Source: Actinomycetota bacterium
Lineage (GTDB): Bacteria; Actinomycetota; Acidimicrobiia; Acidimicrobiales; JAFATL01
Assembly: GCA_019243975.1 (NCBI GenBank)
Contig: JAFATL010000096.1
Location: 1-12,686 of the forward strand
Length of the DNA stretch: 12,686 bases
Direction: 5' to 3'
Below the pieces are notes generated by a model. The model was not told where the DNA came from. It did no database searches and was given only the letters and a program-made list of their open reading frames with translations. Within the stretch, counting starts at the first letter, position 1. Each line of letters opens with the position of its first letter. Positions 7,377-12,686 of this stretch are shown here, piece by piece. The position numbers and the translations under genes are program-made.

Positions 7377-7382
7377 AGCGTA
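7377..7382 (-). promoter_or_regulatory. Putative -10 box of the DUF5318-PBP operon (leaderless)
   Basis: On the minus strand TACGCT (7382-7377) fits the TAnnnT pattern and ends eight bases before the ATG at 7368. This would put the RNA start within about two bases of the start codon. The lack of any SD for this gene supports a leaderless message, which is common in actinobacteria. No convincing -35 was found. Confidence 0.4.
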
Positions 7383-7402
7383 CCCGCCACCGCCCGGTGT
7401 GC

Positions 7403-7445
7403 TTGCCACAAGTTGACGCGTCGATATATCGTTTCGATACATCGA
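7403..7445 (+). promoter_or_regulatory. padR-ino1 promoter with tandem palindromic operator
   Basis: A promoter-like pair TTGCCA (7403-7408), 18-base spacer, TATCGT (7427-7432) precedes padR; TTGACG (7413-7418) with GATACA (7436-7441) is a weaker alternative. Two near-identical palindromic units overlap the -10 region: TCGATATATCGT (7421-7432) and TCGATACATCGA (7434-7445), with starts 13 bases apart. The first holds the perfect palindrome CGATATATCG (7422-7431). The second has arms TCGAT/ATCGA. AT-rich DNA here stands out against the high-GC surroundings. PadR proteins usually repress their own promoter, so this is the probable autoregulatory site. The same site lies 53-77 bases upstream of the DUF5318 start and could influence that operon. 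Confidence 0.65.
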
Positions 7446-7482
7446 CCGCGCCTATCCGGCGCCAGCCCGCTGAAGGGTCGCA

Positions 7483-8100
7483 GTGCTCGAACTCGCCATC
7501 CTCGGTCTGCTCAAGGACCAGGAGCTGCATGGCTACGAACTGAAGAAGCGGCTGGCCGAGACCCTCGGCCCGTTCTCCAGCGTCTCGTTCGGCTCGCTGT
7601 ATCCCGCCCTGGCCCGGCTGGAAGCGGCCGGCGCGGTCAAGGCGGTCGAGGCGGGCAGCCTGCCGGCGGCGCCGATCCCCACCACGGGTTCGCTCACCGG
7701 CGAGGTCGCCGCGTTCCGCGCCCGCCGCACCGCCACCAAGGGCAGCCGGGGCAAGAAGGTCTACGGCATCACGCCGCGAGGTGAGCAGCTGTTCGAGGAG
7801 CTGCTGGCCGCCGAGTCGCACGCAGGCGACGACGACCGCGCCTTTCACCTGAAGCTGGCGTTCGCCCGCTACCTCCCGCCCGATGCCCGGCTGGGCATGC
7901 TCGAGCGCCGCCGCGCCCACCTGGTCGAGCGCCTGGCGCGCGCCCGCGCCTCGGTCCGTGCGGGCCGAGACCGGCTCGACGCGTACGCCAGCGCGCTGAT
8001 GGAACGAAGTACCGAGGCCACCGAGCACGACATCTCGTGGCTCGACCGCCTGATCGCCAACGAGAAGAAGCAACCCAAGAGAGGGGCTCCGAAATCATGA
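7483..8100 (+). CDS. PadR family transcriptional regulator
   Basis: The 205-residue product is a PadR-type repressor. Residues 1-108 form the winged helix: LELAILGLLKDQELHGYELKK (2-22), then FGSLYPALARLEAAGAV (36-52) as the recognition helix region, and KKVYGITPRGEQLFEELL (91-108) as the second wing strand and helix. The wing is enlarged, with about 35 residues between Val55 and Lys91 (Pro/Thr-rich, then basic). Residues about 116-196 form the helical dimerisation region, ending in WLDRLI. The start is GTG 7483 with GAAGGG five bases upstream. It diverges from DUF5318 and precedes ino1, as in mycobacteria (Rv0047c). The stop overlaps a 13-codon ORF as ATGA. The ligand is unknown; inositol or envelope stress would be guesses. 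Confidence 0.92.
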   Translation: MLELAILGLLKDQELHGYELKKRLAETLGPFSSVSFGSLYPALARLEAAGAVKAVEAGSLPAAPIPTTGSLTGEVAAFRARRTATKGSRGKKVYGITPRGEQLFEELLAAESHAGDDDRAFHLKLAFARYLPPDARLGMLERRRAHLVERLARARASVRAGRDRLDAYASALMERSTEATEHDISWLDRLIANEKKQPKRGAPKS

Positions 8101-8138
8101 GCAACAACGTTCGCGTCGAGTACGCGACCGGGGAGTAG
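8097..8138 (+). CDS. 13-codon ORF between padR and ino1
   Basis: ATG 8097 overlaps the padR stop as ATGA and opens an ORF encoding MSNNVRVEYATGE, ending at TAG 8136-8138. It has a good SD (GAGAGGGG, 8079-8086) ten bases upstream. Its last codons contain GGGGAG (8130-8135), the likely SD of ino1. It could be a translated leader that couples padR to ino1. Its start resembles the beginning of actinobacterial Ino1 proteins (VRVAIVGVGN), so it may be the remnant of a displaced gene. A 13-residue match of this kind is weak evidence. Confidence 0.4.
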   Translation: MSNNVRVEYATGE

Positions 8139-8145
8139 TCGCATC

Positions 8146-9453
8146 GTGGCGCCACCCCGCTCGATCGCACCGGCCACCGGCAAGCTGGGAGTGCTGCTCC
8201 CGGGTCTCGGCGCGGTGTCGTCGACTCTCATCGCCGGCGTCCTCACCGCCCGGGGCACCGGCGCGGCGCCCATCGGTTCGGTGTCGCAGATGGCCCACAT
8301 CCGCCTCGGCGATCGAACCGAGGGCCGCAACCCGTTGATCCGCGACTTCGTGCCGCTGGCTTCGCTGGATGATCTCGTGTTCGGCGGGTGGGATCCCATC
8401 TCGGCCAACGCCCTCGAAGCCGCCCGCACGGCGGGCGTGCTGGAAGAGCGAGATCTCGCCCCCATCAGCAGCGACCTCGAGGGCGTCGTGGCCATGGACG
8501 CCGTCTTCGACCGCGACTGGGTGAAGAAGCTCGATGGCTTTCGGGTCAAGCAGGGCCGCAGCAAGCTCGACCTGGCCGCCGCCCTGATGGAAGACATCGA
8601 GCGCTTCCGCTCCGCCAACGACTGCGACCGGCTGGTGATGGTCTGGTGCGGCTCGACCGAGGCCTACCGCGAGCCCACCGAGGTGCACGAGAGCGTCGCG
8701 TCGTTCGAGCAGGGCTTGAAGGACAGCCACGTCGACATCAGCCCCAGCCAGATCTACACGTACGCCGCCCTGCAGTCGCGGGTGCCGTACGCCAACGGCG
8801 CCCCGAACCTCTCGTGCGACTTGCCCTGCATGCTCGAGCTGGCCGACCGCAACGGCGTGCCCATCGGCGGCAAGGACTTCAAGACGGGCCAGACGTTGAT
8901 GAAGACCATCCTCGCCCCCGGCTTCAAGTCGCGCATGCTCGGCATGCGGGGCTGGTACTCCACCAACATCCTCGGTAACCGCGACGGCGAGGTGCTCGAC
9001 GAGCCGGAGAACTTCAAGTCCAAGGAGGTGTCGAAGCTGGGTGTGCTCGACACCATCCTGCAGCCCGAGGAGTACCCCGAGCTCTACGGCAACCTCGACC
9101 ACGTCGTGCGCATCAACTACTACCCGCCCCGCGGCGACAACAAGGAGGGGTGGGACAACATCGACATCTTCGGGTGGATGGGCTACCCGATGCAGATCAA
9201 AGTCGACTTCCTGTGCCGCGACTCGATCCTCGCCGCGCCTCTCGTGCTCGACCTTGCGCTCTTCTTCGACCTGGCTGCCCGCGCCGGTGAGAAAGGCGTG
9301 CAGGAGTGGCTCAGCTTCTACTTCAAGAGCCCGCAACCGGCCGATCCCGCGCTGCCACCCGAGCACGACATCTTCATCCAGCAGACCAAGCTGAAGAACA
9401 CGTTGCGTGAGTGGATGGGGGAAGAACCCGTCACCCACAGCGAAGCCGGTTAG
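8146..9453 (+). CDS. ino1: myo-Inositol-1-phosphate synthase, Bacteroides-like form
   Basis: This enzyme converts glucose 6-phosphate to inositol 3-phosphate (L-myo-inositol-1-phosphate) using bound NAD+. The product feeds phosphatidylinositol and, in some actinobacteria, mycothiol. The 435-residue sequence has the nucleotide-binding loop PGLGAVSST (19-27), NGAPNLSCDLP (217-227), GGKDFKTGQTLMKT (241-254), GWYSTNILGNRDGEV (269-283), KVDFLCRDSILAAP (352-365) and WLSFYFKSP (388-396). These match, from memory, the ~430-residue form of Bacteroides and similar bacteria. The mycobacterial Ino1 in the equivalent genomic position is about 367 residues and begins VRVAIVGVGNC. GTG 8146 is preceded by GGGGAG at ten bases. 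It lies downstream of padR and is probably controlled with it; the methyltransferase starts 15 bases after its stop. Confidence 0.92.
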   Translation: MAPPRSIAPATGKLGVLLPGLGAVSSTLIAGVLTARGTGAAPIGSVSQMAHIRLGDRTEGRNPLIRDFVPLASLDDLVFGGWDPISANALEAARTAGVLEERDLAPISSDLEGVVAMDAVFDRDWVKKLDGFRVKQGRSKLDLAAALMEDIERFRSANDCDRLVMVWCGSTEAYREPTEVHESVASFEQGLKDSHVDISPSQIYTYAALQSRVPYANGAPNLSCDLPCMLELADRNGVPIGGKDFKTGQTLMKTILAPGFKSRMLGMRGWYSTNILGNRDGEVLDEPENFKSKEVSKLGVLDTILQPEEYPELYGNLDHVVRINYYPPRGDNKEGWDNIDIFGWMGYPMQIKVDFLCRDSILAAPLVLDLALFFDLAARAGEKGVQEWLSFYFKSPQPADPALPPEHDIFIQQTKLKNTLREWMGEEPVTHSEAG

Positions 9454-9468
9454 CGGCAGACTCTTCCC

Positions 9469-10206
9469 ATGCCCACCGACAACGCGGCGGCCTGGGACCG
9501 GCACTCCGCGGCGTACCAGGCCGGGGCCCGTCTTCCGACCGACGTGGCCCACTACGGGCCCGACATCGGCACCGAAGCCGACTTCCGGCTCCTCGGCGAC
9601 CTCAACGGGAAGCGCGTGCTCGAACTGGGCTGCGGCGGCGCCCAGAACTCGATCGCGTTCGCCAAGCAAGGCGCCACCGCCATCGGCGTCGACTTCTCAT
9701 CCGAGCAGCTGGCGTTCGCCCGGCGGCTGTGCGAGCGGGAGAACGTCAAGGTCGAGCTCCATCACGGCGACGTCGCCGACCTGGCCTTCGTGCGAGCCGA
9801 CTCCGTCGACCTGGTGTTCAGCTCGTATGCCCTGGGCTTCGTCGAGGACCTGGGTCGGGTGTTCCGCCAGGTGCACCGCGTGCTCAAGGGCAACGCGCCG
9901 CTCGTCTTCTCGGTTCCGCACCCGGCCTACGACATGATCGACGACGACGCCGAGCAGCCTTTGCTGATTCGTCGCGCCTACTTCGACCGCTCCCCGATCG
10001 ACTACGAGTGGAACGGCATCAGCTTCACCGACTACCACCACACGTTCTCCGACCTCTTCACCGGCCTCAGCCGCGCCAGCTACCGCGTCGACACGGTACT
10101 GGAGCCGGAGCCGCTCTCCGGCGGGCCGCGCAGCATGCACTGGCGCGAGGCCTTCAAGTGGGTACCGCGCACCCTGATCATTCGGGCCCGCAAGGAAGGG
10201 CTGTAG
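9469..10206 (+). CDS. Class I SAM-dependent methyltransferase
   Basis: The 245-residue protein has a Rossmann-like methyltransferase domain (about 35-150). Motif I is VLELGCGGAQ (50-59), the acidic residue ending strand 2 is in AIGVDFS (71-77), HHGDVADL (98-105) follows, and DLVFSSYALGFVED (114-127) is the motif IV region. VLKGNAPLVFSVPHPAY (138-154) closes the core. The C-terminal part (about 155-245) has aromatic residues that probably shape the substrate pocket. Substrate cannot be read from sequence; small molecules or lipids are most likely for this general type. The ATG at 9469 has no clear SD and lies 15 bases after ino1, so it is probably translated by reinitiation. Its stop is three bases from the stop of the convergent PLP enzyme. 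Confidence 0.88.
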   Translation: MPTDNAAAWDRHSAAYQAGARLPTDVAHYGPDIGTEADFRLLGDLNGKRVLELGCGGAQNSIAFAKQGATAIGVDFSSEQLAFARRLCERENVKVELHHGDVADLAFVRADSVDLVFSSYALGFVEDLGRVFRQVHRVLKGNAPLVFSVPHPAYDMIDDDAEQPLLIRRAYFDRSPIDYEWNGISFTDYHHTFSDLFTGLSRASYRVDTVLEPEPLSGGPRSMHWREAFKWVPRTLIIRARKEGL

Positions 10207-10209
10207 CAG

Positions 10210-11172
10210 CTAGCCCCTGATCCAGTTGGCGTACGCGTGCGCGAACAGCGCGGGCATGCCGCCGGTGTGGACGAACACCGTCTTCTGGTCCGAGGCGATA
10301 CGGCCGCTGGCGCGCGCCGCGATGAGGCCGGCCAGCGCCTTGCCTGCGTACACGGGGTCGAGGACGAGGCCCTCCAAGCGAGCCGCCGCGTCGATCGCCC
10401 GCCGGCACTCGTCGGTCATGGCCCCGTAGTCGTCGCCGAAGTGCTCGTGATCGATCTGCACGTCGCCCACGGGTCGGCGCCGGCCGACCAGCGCGGCGGC
10501 CTCAGCCGCCTTGGCCGGCACCTGCTCGTCGAGGTCGGGGCGGGTGCCGACATCGACACCGAGGACGCGGCCGTGATGACCGAACCCCGCCACCAACCCG
10601 GCGTGCGTCCCGCCCGACCCGTCGGCCACCACCACCAGCTCGAGGTCGGGCAGCTGCCCCAGCAGCTCGTCGGCCGCGTCGACGTAGCCGAGGGCGCCCA
10701 CCGTCGAGGCGCCGCCAACCGGCATCCGGTATGGGCGGCGACCCTCGGCCTCGAGGTCCGCGCACGCCTGCTCGATCGCCGCTTCGGTGCCGTAGTAGTC
10801 GAGCGGGCCCGCCCACACGATGTCGGGCGCCAGCAGGTGATCAAGCACCACGTTGCCGGTCGGGTGCGCGGGCTCCGGGCTGGCCAGCACGACCGTGCAC
10901 CGCAGGCCCACCTTGTTGGCGGCGGCCGCCGTCATGCGCACGTGGTTGCTCTGGCGCCCGCCGCCGGTCACCAGCGTGTCGCAGCCCAGCGCCATCGCGT
11001 CGGCGCACAAGTACTCGAGCTTGCGAGCCTTGTTACCGCCCCCGGCCAGACCTGTGCAGTCATCGCGCTTCACCCACAGACATCCCGGGTCGAAGCCGAG
11101 CTCCGCGCCGAGCCGCTCCATCGGCTCCAACGGCGTCGGCAGGTGCGCGAGGGAGACCTTCGAGGGCGTCAC
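10210..11172 (-). CDS. D-cysteine desulfhydrase / ACC deaminase-family PLP enzyme
   Basis: This PLP enzyme of the ACC deaminase/D-cysteine desulfhydrase family has 320 residues, the family's usual length. Landmarks are LPTPLEPMERL (11-21), VKRDDCTGLAGGGNKARKLEYL (34-55, written here in part: RDDCTGLAGGGNKARK), with the PLP Schiff-base lysine predicted at Lys48, TGGGRQSNH (69-77), MPVGGAS, DGSGGTHAGL, LDPVYAGKALAGLI and HTGGMPALFAY-like HTGGMPALFAH near the end. The pattern looks closest to D-cysteine desulfhydrase (D-cysteine to pyruvate, H2S and ammonia). ACC deaminase or another D-amino-acid activity is possible. GTG 11172 is the start; an upstream open frame lacks family similarity. No SD precedes it, but TAGCGT lies eight bases upstream, which fits a leaderless message. 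It is divergent from the cupin gene. Confidence 0.85.
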   Translation of the reverse strand: MTPSKVSLAHLPTPLEPMERLGAELGFDPGCLWVKRDDCTGLAGGGNKARKLEYLCADAMALGCDTLVTGGGRQSNHVRMTAAAANKVGLRCTVVLASPEPAHPTGNVVLDHLLAPDIVWAGPLDYYGTEAAIEQACADLEAEGRRPYRMPVGGASTVGALGYVDAADELLGQLPDLELVVVADGSGGTHAGLVAGFGHHGRVLGVDVGTRPDLDEQVPAKAAEAAALVGRRRPVGDVQIDHEHFGDDYGAMTDECRRAIDAAARLEGLVLDPVYAGKALAGLIAARASGRIASDQKTVFVHTGGMPALFAHAYANWIRG

Positions 11173-11180
11173 CGACAGCG

Positions 11181-11190
11181 ACGCTACTTT
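11181..11190. promoter_or_regulatory. Overlapping divergent -10 boxes between the PLP enzyme and cupin genes
   Basis: Only 26 bases separate the two start codons. On the plus strand TACTTT (11185-11190) ends eight bases before the cupin ATG. On the minus strand TAGCGT (11186-11181) ends eight bases before the PLP-enzyme GTG. Both fit TAnnnT and share the TA step at 11185-11186. Each would start RNA about two bases before its start codon, and neither gene has an SD. No -35 was recognised for either. This is inferred from pattern and spacing. Confidence 0.45.
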
Positions 11191-11198
11191 CTGCCTCG

Positions 11199-11789
11199 AT
11201 GACGGCAGCCCTCGACGCGCTGGTTGCGGCGGTCGAGTCGGCACTCCGCGACGCGTCCCTGTCGACCGACCGGCAGCGGGCCGAAGCGATGCGGCCGGCC
11301 ATGGCCGCCCTCCTCGCGTCTGACGACCCGATCCCGGCCGAAGGGAGCGAGGCGCTGGACGGCGCCGCCGTCGGCAACCTCCTCTACGCCGATCCGGGCG
11401 GGCGCTTCCATGTGCTGGCGGTCGTGTTCCCCGAAGGAACGTCAAGCGGCATCCACCACCACGGCTGTTGGGGCGTCATCGGGTATCTGCAGGGAGGCGA
11501 CGAGGAGACGCGCTACGCGGGCGAGGGCCCCGCGGCCGGCACCGTCGAGCTCGCAGAGGCAGCACGCCACGTGTGGCACCAAGGCGACATCACCTACCTG
11601 CTGCCGGAGGAAGGCGAGGGTTGGCATCGCGTCCGCAACCCCGGCCCCGGCACGGGCGTCAGCGTGCACATCCTGTGCATGACACCTGCCGCGCATCCCC
11701 ACTTCTTCTGGAACCGCGACACGGGCCAAACGGCGCCCTTCCCGTTCGTGGAGATGTCTCCCGGCCGCTGGCAAGCCAGGTTGGACTAA
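11199..11789 (+). CDS. Cysteine dioxygenase-like cupin protein
   Basis: The 196-residue protein is a cupin with the pattern of bacterial thiol dioxygenases. The first metal motif is IHHHGCWGVIGYLQG (85-99), where HxH gives His86 and His88, and WGVIG is typical of cysteine/3-mercaptopropionate dioxygenase relatives. The third metal ligand is probably His143 in GWHRVRN (141-147). Residues 65-80 (DPGGRFHVLAVVFPEG) and 152-168 form neighbouring strands. The N-terminal 50 residues are helical. Such enzymes use Fe(II) and O2 to convert a thiol to a sulfinate; the exact substrate is not evident. The ATG at 11199 has no SD; a leaderless start is likely. The stop TAA is interlocked with the stop of the convergent PcnA gene. 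Pairing with a D-cysteine desulfhydrase-like gene suggests thiol catabolism. Confidence 0.82.
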   Translation: MTAALDALVAAVESALRDASLSTDRQRAEAMRPAMAALLASDDPIPAEGSEALDGAAVGNLLYADPGGRFHVLAVVFPEGTSSGIHHHGCWGVIGYLQGGDEETRYAGEGPAAGTVELAEAARHVWHQGDITYLLPEEGEGWHRVRNPGPGTGVSVHILCMTPAAHPHFFWNRDTGQTAPFPFVEMSPGRWQARLD

Positions 11790-12686
11790 CCCTTGGGCTG
11801 GTCCGCCCACCAGGCGGCAAGGCGGCGCGAAGCCTCCTCCTCGCCGAGGGGGCCCTCCTCGAGGCGCAGCTCCAGCAGGTAGGCCAACGCCTGGCCCACC
11901 TGGCGGCCGGGGCCGATCCCGAGCTGGGCCATGACCTGGTTGCCGTCGAGGTCGGGGCGAATGGCGTCGAGCGCCTCCTGCTCGCGCAGCTCGGCGATGC
12001 GCTGCTCCAGGGCGTCCATGCGCTTCGAGAGGGCCTTGGCCTTGTTCGGATTGCGGCTGGTGCAGTCGCAACGCGTCAACTCGTTGAGCCGCTCGAGCAG
12101 CGGTCCTGCGTCACGGGCGTAGCGACGCACCGCGCTGTCGGTCCACACGCCGTCGCCATAACCGTGGAAGCGCAGGTGCAACTCGACCAGCCGCACGACG
12201 TCGTCGACGTCGTCGTTCGGGTAGTGCAACGCCCGCATGCGGTCCCGCGTCATCCGGGCGCCGACGACCTCGTGGTGGTGGAACGAGACGCCACCCGGAC
12301 TGATCGAGCGGGTCTTGGGCTTGCCGACATCGTGGAAGAGCGCTGCGAGACGGAGGATGCGGTCGGGGCTCGCCTTCTCGACCACCGCAATGGTGTGGGC
12401 CAGCACGTCCTTGTGCCGGTGAATCGGGTCCTGCTCGAGCGCCAAGGCCGGCAGCTCGGGCAGGAACTCGTCAGCCAGCCCGGTGTTCACGAGGAACCAC
12501 AGGCCGTCGCCCGGTCGCTCGACGACCATCAACCGATCGAGCTCGTCGCGGATCCGCTCGCCCGACACGATCGACAGCCGGCCGTGCATCTCCTCGACCG
12601 CTCGCACGACCGCGTCGTCGGGCACGAGGCGGTAGCCGGCGATGAAGCGGGCGGCCCGCAGCATGCGGAGGGGGTCGTCGGCGAAG
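11786..12686 (-). CDS. CCA tRNA nucleotidyltransferase / PcnA family (5' end beyond window)
   Basis: The visible 299 residues are the C-terminal two thirds of a class II tRNA nucleotidyltransferase, the family that adds or repairs the CCA end of tRNA. The N-terminal nucleotidyltransferase core with its catalytic aspartates lies beyond base 12686. The visible part begins FADDPLRMLRAARF, the conserved junction into the helical RNA-binding region, followed by SGERIRDELDRLM. An HD domain has HRHKDVLAHTIAVV and LAALFHDVGKPKTR, with further metal-ligand candidates in FHHHEVVGARM. Its phosphohydrolase function is typical of bacterial PcnA/Cca proteins. The end has RCDCTSRNPNKA and a coiled region. 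It resembles mycobacterial PcnA (Rv3907c). The stop TAG (11788-11786) overlaps the cupin stop. Confidence 0.93.
   Translation of the reverse strand, partial: FADDPLRMLRAARFIAGYRLVPDDAVVRAVEEMHGRLSIVSGERIRDELDRLMVVERPGDGLWFLVNTGLADEFLPELPALALEQDPIHRHKDVLAHTIAVVEKASPDRILRLAALFHDVGKPKTRSISPGGVSFHHHEVVGARMTRDRMRALHYPNDDVDDVVRLVELHLRFHGYGDGVWTDSAVRRYARDAGPLLERLNELTRCDCTSRNPNKAKALSKRMDALEQRIAELREQEALDAIRPDLDGNQVMAQLGIGPGRQVGQALAYLLELRLEEGPLGEEEASRRLAAWWADQPKG

Noticed and set aside
8095..9669. 524-codon minus-strand frame opposite ino1
   Set aside because: The plus-strand product matches inositol phosphate synthase along its whole length; the minus-strand translation has no motif and is a shadow.
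10237..11202. 321-codon plus-strand frame opposite the PLP enzyme
   Set aside because: Composition is biased to His, Arg and Val, and the minus-strand gene has full PLP-enzyme motifs.

Overview
This window is high-GC DNA from an actinobacterium. GTG and TTG starts are common, GTGA/ATGA stop-start overlaps recur, and a DUF5318 zinc-ribbon protein is present. The gene order matches, from memory, the block near oriC of Mycobacterium tuberculosis (Rv0046c ino1, Rv0047c padR, Rv0049 DUF5318, Rv0050 ponA1, Rv0053 rpsF, Rv0054 ssb, Rv0055 rpsR). The divergence from mycobacterial proteins and the intervening genes suggest a deep-branching lineage, possibly Acidimicrobiia. That placement is inference.

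Left part (1-2637, minus strand): rpsF, ssb and rpsR form a ribosomal-protein/SSB operon, with rpsR cut by the window edge. The rpsF leader can fold so that its Shine-Dalgarno (SD) sequence is paired. Upstream of it lies a coupled pair, panB (pantothenate synthesis) and a membrane-anchored DUF192 protein. A divergent promoter region separates panB from a 60-residue zinc-ribbon gene on the plus strand.

Middle part (2911-7368, minus strand): an apparent four-gene envelope operon reads DUF5318, a small polytopic membrane protein, a large polytopic membrane protein, then a bifunctional class A penicillin-binding protein. The two membrane proteins are unrecognised and are the least explained genes here.

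Right of centre (7369-10206, plus strand): a PadR regulator, an ino1-type inositol phosphate synthase of the ~435-residue Bacteroides-like form, and a class I methyltransferase. A tandem palindrome sits over the padR promoter. A 13-codon ORF bridges padR and ino1.

Right end (10210-12686): a D-cysteine desulfhydrase-like PLP enzyme (minus) and a cysteine-dioxygenase-like cupin (plus) diverge from start codons only 26 bases apart. A CCA-adding enzyme/PcnA-like gene (minus) runs off the right edge. The cupin and PcnA genes overlap by 4 bases at their stop codons.

Most of the window is conserved housekeeping DNA. No CRISPR array, mobile element, tRNA or rRNA was seen. The more unusual signals are regulatory: two sites where opposite-facing -10-like hexamers share one TA step, three putative leaderless starts with the same 8-base spacing, the rpsF leader fold, and the padR operator. 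No gap without a gene exceeds about 150 bases.
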